A stretch of 29,801 nucleotides of DNA from Clostridium sp. UBA6758 (lineage in GTDB: Bacteria > Bacillota > Clostridia > Clostridiales > Clostridiaceae). Below the pieces are notes generated by a model. The model was not told the DNA's origin, ran no database searches, and saw only the letters and a program-made list of their open reading frames with translations. The stretch lies in NCBI GenBank assembly GCA_002453475.1, contig DKGY01000060.1, positions 32,885 through 62,685 on the forward strand, in the 5' to 3' direction. Position 1 is the stretch's first letter. Each line of letters starts with the position of its first letter. Made by a program: the position numbers and the translations under genes. Shown here piece by piece: positions 17,278 to 25,776 of this stretch.

Positions 17278-17293
17278 AATAATAATTATTATT
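17278..17293 (-). promoter_or_regulatory. Candidate Fur/PerR-type operator of rubrerythrin
   Basis: AATAATAATTATTATT is a perfect 16-bp palindrome lying between the putative rubrerythrin promoter and its ribosome site. PerR boxes have a similar TTATAAT-type AT-rich dyad, and rubrerythrins are known PerR targets in clostridia. The match to the 7-1-7 PerR consensus is only partial, and AT-rich palindromes arise easily. Confidence 0.4.
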
Positions 17294-17308
17294 TAGTAAT
17301 TTAAATAT

Positions 17309-17337
17309 AGTGTATCATATAAAAATTGGATTGTAAA
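17309..17337 (-). promoter_or_regulatory. Putative rubrerythrin promoter
   Basis: On the minus strand a -35 TTTACA (17337-17332) and a -10 TACACT (17314-17309) are separated by exactly 17 bases. Transcription would start near 17302, upstream of the palindromic operator, which would block elongation or initiation when bound. Confidence 0.5.
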
Positions 17338-17845
17338 TAATTATAAATAAACATTAACATTTATTTATAATTTCAGTAATATTTATGCTGATATATAAGT
17401 ATTACTGAATTACAAAAAATAAAAAGAAGTTAATAATAGTTAAATAGTACAAACTTAAGTAAAATTTCATACTCAATATAGAAGTTATTTAGATAGATCA
17501 TTAAAACTATAAATTAAAAAGATTTATAGATACTAATGAAATTTAAAAACAAAAGAAGAAAGGGTTACATTTGTATTTAAGACATATATATTTCATTGAA
17601 TTATTCATATATTCATCCTATAGATTTTATCTTTATATCAAAAAATAAAATGTATTTCAACACAAATGGGTGTGAAAATTACATATAAATGTAATAATAT
17701 AGAAATGTAATAGAGGTGAACTTTCAACTTATTAAAAATTTCTGAAAAATGAAAATTTATTATAGATAAATAGTTATGAAAACGTTATAATATTTATGAA
17801 ATAACAAATTTTAAAAGATACAGTAGAAAAGGGGAGAATAATCGA
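17338..17845. other. Gene-free AT-rich intergenic region
   Basis: About 500 bases with no credible ORF or RNA gene. What can be seen: a TTACAT-ATAA-ATGTAA inverted repeat near 17680-17696 in a stretch with several TTACAT/ATGTAA copies, a TATAAT at 17786-17791, and a GGGGAG ribosome site at about 17831. It probably holds the promoter and operators of the downstream membrane protein gene. Confidence 0.5.
17777..17791 (+). promoter_or_regulatory. -10 box overlapped by a cre-like site
   Basis: TGAAAACGTTATAA (17777-17790) matches the CcpA catabolite-response consensus TGWAANCGNTNWCA except at one position, and it overlaps the TATAAT at 17786-17791. If real, it would place the membrane protein/phospholipase unit under carbon catabolite repression. 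Confidence 0.35.
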
Positions 17846-18523
17846 ATGAAATTAGGGGATTACTTATGGGGAGGTTTATTACTGTTATGGGCTATGGTTT
17901 TAGTGGTGCCATCTACTAGAGAAGTATTCATGGTTATGACACAAGCATATCCATATATTAGTGGGTTTTTTAAGTTTTTTGTCTTAGCTACCATGGGAGA
18001 TATATTAGGAGCGAGAATTTTACATGGACAGTGGAAAAAAACTAAAGGATTAATTTTTAAAGCAATTATATGGGGAATTATTGGAATGATGATAACTTTA
18101 GCCTTTACACTATATTCAGAAGGCGTGTTAGCAGCACAAAGTATAGGCAGATTACCTTTCCAAGACTCAAAGTTTGGGCATGCATTTTTAACAAGTACCA
18201 TGATGAATATCACTTTCGCGCCATTTATGTTTTTATTTCATAAATTTAGTGATTTATATATTGATGCTAAATACAGAGGAAGGAAAAAGGTAACTATAAA
18301 TGAATTAATTAAGGAAGTGGATTTTAATATGCTTATAGGGTTTAGCATGTTAAAAACCATTCCGTTTTTCTGGATACCATGCCATACCGTTGTATTCTTA
18401 ATGCTACCACAGTATAGAGTGATAGCTTCAGCTTTCTTATCAATAGCTCTAGGACTTATGATGGCTATAGCAAAAAAGTCTAAAGGAATTACATTGAAAG
18501 AACAAGAGGTGTTAGGCCAGTAA
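17846..18523 (+). CDS. Polytopic membrane protein, possibly Mpv17-like
   Basis: A 225-aa integral membrane protein with about five hydrophobic helices (near 7-25, 40-58, 68-88, 112-132 and 165-212) and a charged C-terminal tail. No catalytic motif is evident. The C-terminal segment WIPCHTVVFLMLPQYR has a W, F, P, R spacing that recalls the signature of the eukaryotic Mpv17/PMP22 family, but the match is loose and may be coincidence. GGGGAG precedes the ATG. The phospholipase-like gene starts 31 bases after its stop, so the two probably form an operon and may act on the membrane together. The function is unknown. Confidence 0.65.
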   Translation: MKLGDYLWGGLLLLWAMVLVVPSTREVFMVMTQAYPYISGFFKFFVLATMGDILGARILHGQWKKTKGLIFKAIIWGIIGMMITLAFTLYSEGVLAAQSIGRLPFQDSKFGHAFLTSTMMNITFAPFMFLFHKFSDLYIDAKYRGRKKVTINELIKEVDFNMLIGFSMLKTIPFFWIPCHTVVFLMLPQYRVIASAFLSIALGLMMAIAKKSKGITLKEQEVLGQ

Positions 18524-18554
18524 ATATTAGTATATGAATATAAGGAGGATTTTA

Positions 18555-19211
18555 ATGGCAACTTGGATAGCTCATCTTAGAATTGCGGAAAATATATTAA
18601 AGAATGTGGATGATTTAAATTCTACAGCTTTTATTCTTGGTAACGTGGGACCAGATTCAGGAGTTCCTAACGAAGATTGGAGTAGTTTCAATCCACCAAA
18701 AACAATTACTCATTGGATTAATGAAGAAAATAATATAGATGCAAATAAGTTTTTTAATAAGTATATAAAAAATAATTCAATGGAATATTCCAAATATTCT
18801 TATGTACTTGGATATTATATACATTTGCTTACTGATATAGAATGGTCTAAGTTTTTCGATGAAAAAAAGAAGAATGCCTTATATAATAAAAAATTAAAGG
18901 AAGATGCAAGTTTTATTTGGACGATAAAAAAAGATTGGTATGGATTAGATTTTTTATATTTAGAAAAAAATCCTAACTTTATTTTCCATACTATTTTTAA
19001 AAATATAGACCAGGTACCTGATTATTTAGATTACTTTCCTGAGGGAGCTTTAATGAAGCAAGTTAAATATATAACAGAATATTATTTAGGAGATAATGAA
19101 GAGACTAAAGATAATTTCATATATCTTAATGAAGAAGAAATGGATAAGTTTATTGATGAGACTTCTAAGAAGATATTTAGTAATTTAAAAGGAAAAATAG
19201 AATATAATTAA
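18555..19211 (+). CDS. Zinc-dependent phospholipase C-like hydrolase
   Basis: A 218-aa protein with the residue pattern of the zinc-dependent phospholipase C/S1-P1 family: H7, D34 in GPDSG, H53 in THW, and the paired H90-x3-D94 in GYYIHLLTD. No signal peptide is seen, unlike the secreted alpha-toxin enzymes, so it is probably cytoplasmic with an unknown phosphoester substrate. The start ATG follows AAGGAGG by six bases; the longer ORF start at 18534 lies upstream of that ribosome site. It is translated right after the membrane protein gene and ends at a terminator. Confidence 0.75.
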   Translation: MATWIAHLRIAENILKNVDDLNSTAFILGNVGPDSGVPNEDWSSFNPPKTITHWINEENNIDANKFFNKYIKNNSMEYSKYSYVLGYYIHLLTDIEWSKFFDEKKKNALYNKKLKEDASFIWTIKKDWYGLDFLYLEKNPNFIFHTIFKNIDQVPDYLDYFPEGALMKQVKYITEYYLGDNEETKDNFIYLNEEEMDKFIDETSKKIFSNLKGKIEYN

Positions 19212-19230
19212 AGTGAAAAATATAAAGAAT

Positions 19231-19268
19231 AAGGAACTATACATATGATTTTGTGTTATAGTTCTTTT
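19231..19268 (+). terminator. Intrinsic terminator after the phospholipase-like gene
   Basis: The GAACTATA arm (19234-19241) pairs with TATAGTTC (19257-19264), extended by A-T and G-T pairs, and is followed by TTTTATTTTTG. Confidence 0.75.
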
Positions 19269-19348
19269 ATTTTTGAATTTTTTTATACACTTAAAATCAA
19301 TTTTTTATGAAGGATAAGTTAATTATATATATTCAGTAAGGATACTTA

Positions 19349-19377
19349 TTGCATCCATTATTAAAATGGCTTATAAT
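19349..19377 (+). promoter_or_regulatory. Promoter of the nitronate monooxygenase-like gene
   Basis: TTGCAT (19349-19354) and a perfect TATAAT (19372-19377) are spaced 17 bases apart. This is the best sigma-A promoter seen in the window. Predicted start of transcription is near 19384. Confidence 0.75.
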
Positions 19378-19386
19378 AAAATAAAC

Positions 19387-19415
19387 TTTGATTATCAAAG
19401 TATTTGAAAATCAAA
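19387..19415 (+). promoter_or_regulatory. Two tandem TTTGA-N3-TCAAA operators (FabT-like)
   Basis: TTTGATTATCAAA (19387-19399) and TTTGAAAATCAAA (19403-19415) are 13-bp palindromes with 16-base centre spacing, directly after the predicted transcription start. TTTGA-N3-TCAAA is the core I know for FabT, the MarR-type repressor of fatty acid synthesis genes in low-GC Gram-positive bacteria. A further TTTGA half site lies near 19430. The position would let a bound repressor block transcription. Confidence 0.65.
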
Positions 19416-19448
19416 GTAAAATATTTAAATTTGAAAGGTAGTGTTTTT

Positions 19449-20516
19449 ATGGATATAAAAGGCCTAAAGATAGGAAATATATTAGCACCTATGCCGATAA
19501 TTCAAGGTGGAATGGGAATAGGAGTTTCGAGATCAAAACTTGCATCAGCAGTGACTAATGAAGGAGGAATTGGAGTTATATCTGCAGCACAAGTAGGATA
19601 TGATGAAGAGGATTTTGAAAGTAATAATTTAGCAGCTAACATTAGGGCTTTAAAAAATCAAATTTTCTTAGCGAAAAAGGCTACTAATGGAGGCGTTATC
19701 GGGGTTAATATAATGGTTGCCATGAATAATTATAAAGAACATGTTAAGGCTGCCATAGAAGGTGGTGCAGATATTATAATTTCTGGAGCCGGAATACCAA
19801 TGGAATTACCTAAATTAATCAAAGGTTTTTCAATAAAAATCGCACCAATAGTATCTTCTTTGAAGTCAGCAAAAGTTATTTTGAAACTTTGGGATAGACA
19901 CGATAAGGTAGCTCCTGACATGGTTATTGTTGAAGGCCCAAGAGCTGGAGGACATTTAGGATTTAGAAAAGAAAATATAAATATGTCTGGAGAAGCCTTT
20001 GATAAAGAGGTAGTAGATATAATTAATGAAACTAAAATTTATGGTGAAAAGTATAATAAGGAAATTCCAGTAGTAGTTGCTGGAGGTGTATATGATGGAA
20101 AAGACATAGCTAAATACTTAAAGTTAGGTGCAGATGGAGTTCAAATGGCTACTAGATTTGTAGCAACGGTTGAATGTGATGCATCAGAAAATTTTAAGAA
20201 GGCTTATGTTGATTCAAAAGAAGAAGATATAGTTATAGTAGATAGTCCTGTAGGTTTGCCAGGAAGAGCTATATGTAATTCCTTTGTAGAGAAAACTTTT
20301 AAAGGGAAATTAAATGTGGAAAAATGCTATAGATGTATATCCCACTGTAACCCCAAAATAACTCCATATTGCATTAGTGAAGCATTAATAAATGGTGTTA
20401 AGGGAAATATGGATAAAGCTTTAGTATTTTGTGGAGATAATGCCCATAGGATTAAAAGTATAGTCACAGTAAAGGAATTAATGGAGGAGTTAAAAGCAGA
20501 AATTTTAAAAGCATAA
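19449..20516 (+). CDS. Nitronate monooxygenase / FabK-like flavoprotein with a C-terminal Cys cluster
   Basis: A 355-aa FMN-dependent TIM-barrel protein of the nitronate monooxygenase (2-nitropropane dioxygenase)/enoyl-ACP reductase II family. PIIQGGMGIGVS near the N-terminus, GPRAGGHLG with the usual active-site H169, and AGGVYDGKD with GADGVQMATRF (FMN phosphate site) are visible. An unusual C-terminal set C293-x2-C296-x3-C300-x7-C308 could bind a metal or Fe-S cluster. FabT-like operators in its promoter suggest a lipid-related role, possibly enoyl reduction, rather than nitronate detoxification; that is inference. The ATG at 19449 is used, because the ORF start at 19404 lies inside the operators. 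Confidence 0.82.
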   Translation: MDIKGLKIGNILAPMPIIQGGMGIGVSRSKLASAVTNEGGIGVISAAQVGYDEEDFESNNLAANIRALKNQIFLAKKATNGGVIGVNIMVAMNNYKEHVKAAIEGGADIIISGAGIPMELPKLIKGFSIKIAPIVSSLKSAKVILKLWDRHDKVAPDMVIVEGPRAGGHLGFRKENINMSGEAFDKEVVDIINETKIYGEKYNKEIPVVVAGGVYDGKDIAKYLKLGADGVQMATRFVATVECDASENFKKAYVDSKEEDIVIVDSPVGLPGRAICNSFVEKTFKGKLNVEKCYRCISHCNPKITPYCISEALINGVKGNMDKALVFCGDNAHRIKSIVTVKELMEELKAEILKA

Positions 20517-20560
20517 AATCCAGAAATAAATAATAAAGATCAAATTTAGAATTAACAAAA

Positions 20561-20580
20561 AAATTAAAAATTTTTAATTT
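20561..20580. repeat. Perfect 20-bp AT palindrome
   Basis: AAATTAAAAATTTTTAATTT is its own reverse complement. It lies 45 bases after the flavoprotein gene and could be a bidirectional AT hairpin or part of the promoter of the next gene. It contains only A and T, so chance is a real possibility. Confidence 0.4.
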
Positions 20581-20607
20581 AGGTTTTACTAAAGAGGAAA
20601 ATATGTA

Positions 20608-20634
20608 ATAATAATATGTATGTTTTATTATTAT
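20608..20634 (+). promoter_or_regulatory. Stem-loop just upstream of the DUF1846 ribosome site
   Basis: ATAATAATA (20608-20616) and TATTATTAT (20626-20634) form a 9-bp stem with a 9-base loop, ending four bases before the GAGGTG ribosome site. It may affect translation, but A-T pairing alone makes it weak. Confidence 0.3.
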
Positions 20635-20648
20635 GATGAGGTGTAAAG

Positions 20649-22157
20649 ATGAAAATTGGATTTGATCACGAAAAATATTTGGAAGAACAATCAAAATATA
20701 TTTTAGAGAGAGTTAATAATTATGATAAACTTTATCTAGAGTTTGGCGGAAAACTTTTATTTGATATGCATGCTAAAAGAGTTTTGCCAGGCTTTGATGA
20801 GAATGCAAAAATAAAGTTACTTCATAAACTTAGAGAAAAGGCAGAAATAATTATTTGTGTATATGCCGGTGATATTGAAAGAAATAAGATAAGAGGCGAT
20901 TTTGGAATTACATATGATATGGATGTACTGAGATTAATTGATGATCTTAGAGGATATGATTTACAGGTAAACAGTGTAGTTATAACTCGCTATAGTGGTC
21001 AACCAGCTACTAATATCTTTATAAATAAATTGGAACGTAGAGGTATTAAAGTTTATAAGCATGAAGCTATTAAAGGATATCCTACAGAGGTTGAGACTAT
21101 CGTAAGTGATGAGGGTTATGGAAAAAATCCATATATAGAAACTACTAAGCCAATAGTAGTAGTAACAGCACCGGGACCAGGAAGTGGAAAGTTGGCTACT
21201 TGTCTTAATCAATTATACCATGAGAATAAAAGAGGAAATGCTGTTGGGTATTCTAAATTTGAAACTTTCCCTGTATGGAATGTACCTTTAAAACATCCTT
21301 TAAATATTGCCTATGAAGCAGCTACAGTAGACCTTAAAGATGTAAATATGATAGACTCTTTTCATTTTGATGCATATAATGAGGTTGCAGTAAACTATAA
21401 TAGAGACATTGAGATGTTCCCAGTTATAAAGAGAATTATTGAGAAGATAACTGGAAAAGAATCTATATATAAATCTCCAACAGACATGGGAGTTAATAGA
21501 GTAGGATTTGGAATTACTGATGATGAAGTTGTTAAGGAAGCTTCTATACAGGAGATAATTAGAAGATACTTTAAAACTAGCGTTGAATATAAAAAAGGAT
21601 ATGTAGATGCAGAGGTTTTCCAAAGAATTAAAATAATTATGGAAAGTTTAAATCTTAAGCCAGAGGATAGAAAAGTAGTTATTCCTGCTAGAGAATATTC
21701 TAGTAAGCTTAAGTTAGAGGCAAACAAAAATGACGCTTGTCCTGTAGTAGCGCTAGAACTTGAAGATGGAACTATTTTAACAGGTAGAAGTTCAGAACTT
21801 ATGGATGCATCTTCAGCTGCTATTTTAAATGCAGTTAAGCATTTGGCTAATATATCTGATGATATTCATTTAATTTCACCAGTGGTATTAGAACCTATAA
21901 AAAGCTTGAAAACTAATGCTTTAGGAAGTAATAATACATCTTTAAATTCAGAAGAAATATTAATTGCTCTTAGTATTTGTGCAGCTACTAATCCTATGGC
22001 TCAAGTAGCTTTAGAAAAGCTTATAAGGCTCAAAGGATGTCAAGCTCACTCTACTACTATTCTTAGTACTGGTGACGAGCAAATATTTAGAAAACTAGGA
22101 ATAGATGTTACTTGCGATGCTGAGTATCCTTCACAAAATTTATTTTATAATATGTAA
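20649..22157 (+). CDS. DUF1846 family protein
   Basis: A 502-aa cytoplasmic protein with the features of the DUF1846 family: the opening [15 protein letters not shown], the segment [28 protein letters not shown] at about 174-189 (a nucleotide-loop-like glycine stretch), and [10 protein letters not shown]. Length is the usual one for the family, which is widespread in clostridia, streptococci and lactobacilli. A structure exists for a streptococcal member, but I know of no established reaction. There are no membrane segments. The ATG follows GAGGTG. It is a single-gene unit closed by a terminator, so neighbours give no functional hint. Confidence 0.88.
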   Translation: MKIGFDHEKYLEEQSKYILERVNNYDKLYLEFGGKLLFDMHAKRVLPGFDENAKIKLLHKLREKAEIIICVYAGDIERNKIRGDFGITYDMDVLRLIDDLRGYDLQVNSVVITRYSGQPATNIFINKLERRGIKVYKHEAIKGYPTEVETIVSDEGYGKNPYIETTKPIVVVTAPGPGSGKLATCLNQLYHENKRGNAVGYSKFETFPVWNVPLKHPLNIAYEAATVDLKDVNMIDSFHFDAYNEVAVNYNRDIEMFPVIKRIIEKITGKESIYKSPTDMGVNRVGFGITDDEVVKEASIQEIIRRYFKTSVEYKKGYVDAEVFQRIKIIMESLNLKPEDRKVVIPAREYSSKLKLEANKNDACPVVALELEDGTILTGRSSELMDASSAAILNAVKHLANISDDIHLISPVVLEPIKSLKTNALGSNNTSLNSEEILIALSICAATNPMAQVALEKLIRLKGCQAHSTTILSTGDEQIFRKLGIDVTCDAEYPSQNLFYNM

Positions 22158-22182
22158 TAAAATTTAAAGTAAAAATAAATAG

Positions 22183-22233
22183 AACAGTGTATATGATTAT
22201 GAATTTTAAATTATAAAGTATACACTGTTTTAT
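22183..22233 (+). terminator. Intrinsic terminator after the DUF1846 gene
   Basis: AACAGTGTATA (22183-22193) pairs perfectly with TATACACTGTT (22219-22229) and is followed by TTATTT. The 25-base loop is long but the stem is solid. Confidence 0.8.
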
Positions 22234-22344
22234 TTCGAAAAAAATATATTTCGACATCCTAAGTTTTTATAGAAATTTATAGTATATATGGTATATAATA
22301 TATAGTGTAGTAATGAGAAATTTAAAAGTAATTTAGGAGGGAAC

Positions 22345-23733
22345 ATGGTTAAGAATAAAAGAAGTTTTATTTTAAAGGGTAATTTATACAAAGTAATAGG
22401 AGTACTAGCAATTCCTATTATGATAAATAATTTAATACAAACACTATATAATTTAGTGGATGGATTATGGGTAAGTAAAATTGGATCAGTAGAATTTGCA
22501 GCTACAGGATTTGTTTGGCCAGTAAATTTTTTATTTATATCTATTGGAATGGGTTTATCTATAGCAGGTACATCTATAATTTCTCAATTCATAGGAGCTG
22601 ACAAATATGAAGAGGCTAATAAGTACGCAAGTCAACTTATAGTAGTATCCTTTTTATCTTCTATTCTATTTGCTATAATTGGATATATATTATCGCCCTT
22701 TATTGTAAGAATAATGGGGGGAACAGGTGAATTAGCAAGAAATAGTATAATATATTTAAGAATTACCTTCTTAGATATGCCTTTTATGTTTTTATTTTTT
22801 AACTTTAACTCCATAATGAATGCAGAAGGAAATACAGTATTTCCAACTGTACTTAGTGCAATTAGTGCAGTTCTTAATATGATTTTAGATCCAATATTTA
22901 TATTTACATTTAATATGGGAATTGCAGGAGCAGCTATAGCAACTTTATTGTCAAAGGCTATATTAGCAATAGCTGGGGTTTACGTATTAATGAGAAGATC
23001 ATCTAAGGTAAGACCTTCTTTTAAGAAGTTTAAATTTGATGTAGAAATAATTAAGAAAATCATATCAGTTGCCCTTCCATCTTCTATTGGACAATCTGGT
23101 TCAGCTTTAGGATTTATGGCTTTAAATGTTTTTATAGTATCTTATGGTACGGCAACATTAGCAGCTTTTGCTATGGTAAATAGAATTACTTCTCTTGTAA
23201 GTCAACCAGCTATGGGAATTGGTGCAGCCCTTACATCTATTATAGGGCAAAATTTAGGATGTAGCCAACTGGAGAGAGCTAAGGAGGCCTTTGTAAAAGC
23301 TATAAAGCTTACTATCGGTTTTTCAGCTTTAGGATTAATTATCTTACTAGCTTTTGATAAAGAAATTATAGGTTTCTTCATGCAATCAAAGGACGATATG
23401 ATGGTAATTTCAGAGGGGATAACATATCTTCAGTATATAGCATGGTCTATGCCACTAATGGGTATATTTAGTGTGCTTCAAGGCGTATTTCAGGGATCGG
23501 GTCATACTAGATATTCTATGGAGATGGAAGTGGGAAGACTTTGGTTTGTAAGACTTCCAATGATATTACTATTTAAAAACTTTACTAATATAGGGTCTGT
23601 AGGTATATGGTTTTCTATGAGTTTTAGTAATCTTATAATATGTATCTTTGGATATATAATGTACCGAAAAGGAGCCTGGGAGAAAAATATAATTCATAAT
23701 GAGGATTGTAGAGAAATAAAAGAGGCAAATTAA
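22345..23733 (+). CDS. MATE-family efflux transporter
   Basis: A 462-aa polytopic protein with about twelve transmembrane helices in two related halves, as in multidrug and toxic compound extrusion proteins. The N-terminal IPIMINNLIQTLYNLVDGLW and the later PAMGIGAALTSIIGQNLG and QGVFQGSG segments are typical of clostridial MATE proteins. It probably exports cationic drugs or metabolites using a sodium or proton gradient; the substrate cannot be read from the sequence. AGGAGGG lies four bases ahead of the ATG. It has its own leader with a TATAAT near 22290-22300 and its own terminator. Confidence 0.92.
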   Translation: MVKNKRSFILKGNLYKVIGVLAIPIMINNLIQTLYNLVDGLWVSKIGSVEFAATGFVWPVNFLFISIGMGLSIAGTSIISQFIGADKYEEANKYASQLIVVSFLSSILFAIIGYILSPFIVRIMGGTGELARNSIIYLRITFLDMPFMFLFFNFNSIMNAEGNTVFPTVLSAISAVLNMILDPIFIFTFNMGIAGAAIATLLSKAILAIAGVYVLMRRSSKVRPSFKKFKFDVEIIKKIISVALPSSIGQSGSALGFMALNVFIVSYGTATLAAFAMVNRITSLVSQPAMGIGAALTSIIGQNLGCSQLERAKEAFVKAIKLTIGFSALGLIILLAFDKEIIGFFMQSKDDMMVISEGITYLQYIAWSMPLMGIFSVLQGVFQGSGHTRYSMEMEVGRLWFVRLPMILLFKNFTNIGSVGIWFSMSFSNLIICIFGYIMYRKGAWEKNIIHNEDCREIKEAN

Positions 23734-23772
23734 AGGAAATCTATGGGATAGAATCAAAAATAATGTTAAAAT

Positions 23773-23810
23773 ATACACATGGGATAAATGCTTATCCTAT
23801 GTGTATTTAA
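23773..23810 (+). terminator. Intrinsic terminator after the MATE gene
   Basis: A 15-bp stem, ATACACATGGGATAA (23773-23787) with TTATCCTATGTGTAT (23792-23806), with one G-T pair and a 4-base loop, followed by TTAATTTATAT. Confidence 0.8.
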
Positions 23811-23876
23811 TTTATATATTACTTATATATATAAATAATTACAGCATATAAAATAGTTAATAGAAAGGGTGTTACC

Positions 23877-24875
23877 ATGGATGAGATTTTAGTTGAAGAG
23901 TATAGGGGAGAACTTTTAGAATGTGTACATAGAGGATATATATGTTGTGTAAACGAAGATGGAGAAGTTGTTTACTCCATTGGTGATCCTGAATTTGTAA
24001 CTTATATGAGATCATCAGCAAAACCAATACAAGCTATTCCATTAATAAAGAGAGGCCTTGACACAAAGTATAATCTTAGTGATAAAGAAATTACAGTTAT
24101 GACAGGATCCCATAGGGCGGAACCTTTTCATATTAAGGCATTAGAATCTATAATGGACAAAGTTCAAGTAGAGGAAGAAGAACTTATATGCTTACCTACA
24201 TATCCATTATCAATGAAAGCTAAAGAGAAGATATTGAGATGTCAAGAGAATAAGAGACGTATTTATCACAATTGCTCAGGAAAACATATGGGAATTTTAA
24301 CTTTATGCACTGATATGAACTGTGATAAAAAAGAATATTGGAATATTAACAGTCCAGCTCAGCAGGAAATTCTTTCTCATATTTCAATGATATCTGGTTA
24401 TCCAAGAAATCAGATAAAGATTGGTATAGATGGATGTGGAGTTCCTGTATTGGCAATGCCTATGAAAAATTTAGCTATGGCTTATATGACCATGGCATGT
24501 CCAGATACTATTAAGGATGAGTTAACAAGAAATTCAGTAATAAAGCTTACTAAATTAATGAATGAAAATTATGAGATGGTTTCAGGCACTGATTTAATAT
24601 GCTCATTACTTTTAAAGGATAATAATATTGTTGCAAAGGGTGGAGCTAAAGGTGTATATTGTTTTGGGCTTAAAAAGGAAAGACTTGGATTTTCAATTAA
24701 GATAATTGATGGTTCAGAGGAAGAATGGCCTTTAATAGTAGCATCTATTTTAGAGCAGATCAATTATAAAAATAGCGATACAATAGAGAGATTAAAAAAG
24801 GTATTTCCAAGGGTTATTATTAATGATAATAACAAAATAGTAGGAGAAAGTATTGTAAAATTTAAGCTGAAATAG
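23877..24875 (+). CDS. Type II (Rhizobium etli-type) L-asparaginase
   Basis: A 332-aa enzyme of the Asparaginase_II family, which hydrolyses asparagine to aspartate and ammonia and is unrelated to the E. coli enzymes. Residues S46 and K49 in RSSAKPIQ, S78 in GSHR, C133 and K136 in NCSGKH, and C187 in IDGCGVP match the catalytic serine-lysine pairs and the zinc-site Cys-Lys-Cys of the Rhizobium enzyme, each offset by two. KGGAKG at 254-259 provides the second catalytic lysine region. There is no signal peptide, so it is cytoplasmic. It starts at the ATG after AAGGGTG and is separated from cutC by 111 bases. Confidence 0.9.
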   Translation: MDEILVEEYRGELLECVHRGYICCVNEDGEVVYSIGDPEFVTYMRSSAKPIQAIPLIKRGLDTKYNLSDKEITVMTGSHRAEPFHIKALESIMDKVQVEEEELICLPTYPLSMKAKEKILRCQENKRRIYHNCSGKHMGILTLCTDMNCDKKEYWNINSPAQQEILSHISMISGYPRNQIKIGIDGCGVPVLAMPMKNLAMAYMTMACPDTIKDELTRNSVIKLTKLMNENYEMVSGTDLICSLLLKDNNIVAKGGAKGVYCFGLKKERLGFSIKIIDGSEEEWPLIVASILEQINYKNSDTIERLKKVFPRVIINDNNKIVGESIVKFKLK

Positions 24876-24986
24876 ATAAACTTATTTTTAATATTAAGTT
24901 TACTTAAAAAGTTATATATCTTAATATGTAATTTTTAGTAGGAGGTAGATTACAAAATAAAAGGTGTGAGATGGAGGTAATTAATA

Positions 24987-25757
24987 ATGAAAGAAAAGGT
25001 GTTAGTGGAGATATGTTGTGGTTCACTAGAAGATGTTATAATAGCTAAAAAAGCAGGAGCTCATAGAGTAGAGTTGAATTCTAATATGTTTTTAGGGGGT
25101 ATAACTCCATCTATAGGAACTATTGAGGAAGCTAAAAAATTAGTGAATATTCCTATCATGGTAATGATTAGACCAAGAGGTGCTGGATTTTGTTATTCTG
25201 AATATGAAATTAAAACCATGGAGCGTGATATGAAAGCAGCTGTTAAAGCAGGTGCTGATGGTATAGTATTTGGAGCATTAAAGGAAGATGGTACTCTTGA
25301 TGTAGAGTTATGCAAAAGATTTATGGATATTATTGGAGATAGAGAAGCTGTATTTCATCGCGCCTTTGATGTAGTGAAAGATCCTTTTGAAGTCTTGGAT
25401 ACCTTAGTTGATTTAGGTGTGAAAAGAATTCTTACTAAGGGACAAAAGAATACCATAGAAGATGGGGCCGAACTTTTAAAAGAACTGATGAAGTGTGGTA
25501 AGGGAAAAATTGAAATACTTCCAGGAGGGGTAAGACCACATAATGTAAAATGGATGATTGAAAATATGAAGTTTAATCAACTTCATGTAGCTTCCTTTAC
25601 TAAAAGAAAAGACTATTCAACACAATGCAATCCAGAAGTTTACTTTGGAAGTCCTCTAAATCCCAAAGAGCTTGACTATGATATAGCTAATTATGATTAT
25701 TTAAGAGAAATGTGTGATAATATAAAAATTATTACTAAAGCTAATTGTATAAAATAA
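24987..25757 (+). CDS. cutC: CutC family protein
   Basis: A 256-aa TIM-barrel protein of the CutC family, long linked to copper homeostasis although a direct copper role is doubtful. The N-terminal VEICCGSLEDVIIAKKAGAHRVELNS is split here only in part; the diagnostic pieces are EICCGS, GGITPSIG, IRPRGAGFCYS, VFHRAFD, LTKG and LPGGVRPHN. Length is standard. GGAGGT lies eight bases before the ATG. A second AGGAGGT about 30 bases earlier has no ORF behind it. The gene is followed within 20 bases by a foldback element. Confidence 0.92.
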   Translation: MKEKVLVEICCGSLEDVIIAKKAGAHRVELNSNMFLGGITPSIGTIEEAKKLVNIPIMVMIRPRGAGFCYSEYEIKTMERDMKAAVKAGADGIVFGALKEDGTLDVELCKRFMDIIGDREAVFHRAFDVVKDPFEVLDTLVDLGVKRILTKGQKNTIEDGAELLKELMKCGKGKIEILPGGVRPHNVKWMIENMKFNQLHVASFTKRKDYSTQCNPEVYFGSPLNPKELDYDIANYDYLREMCDNIKIITKANCIK

Positions 25758-25776
25758 ATAAAAAATAATTTTAAAG

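Noticed and set aside
19404..19448. Extended N-terminus of the nitronate monooxygenase-like protein
   Set aside because: It overlaps the tandem operators and lacks a ribosome site; the protein aligns with its family from the ATG at 19449.
20961..21727. Several overlapping minus-strand ORFs within the DUF1846 gene
   Set aside because: They are shadows of a well-conserved plus-strand gene, have no ribosome sites and resemble no protein family.
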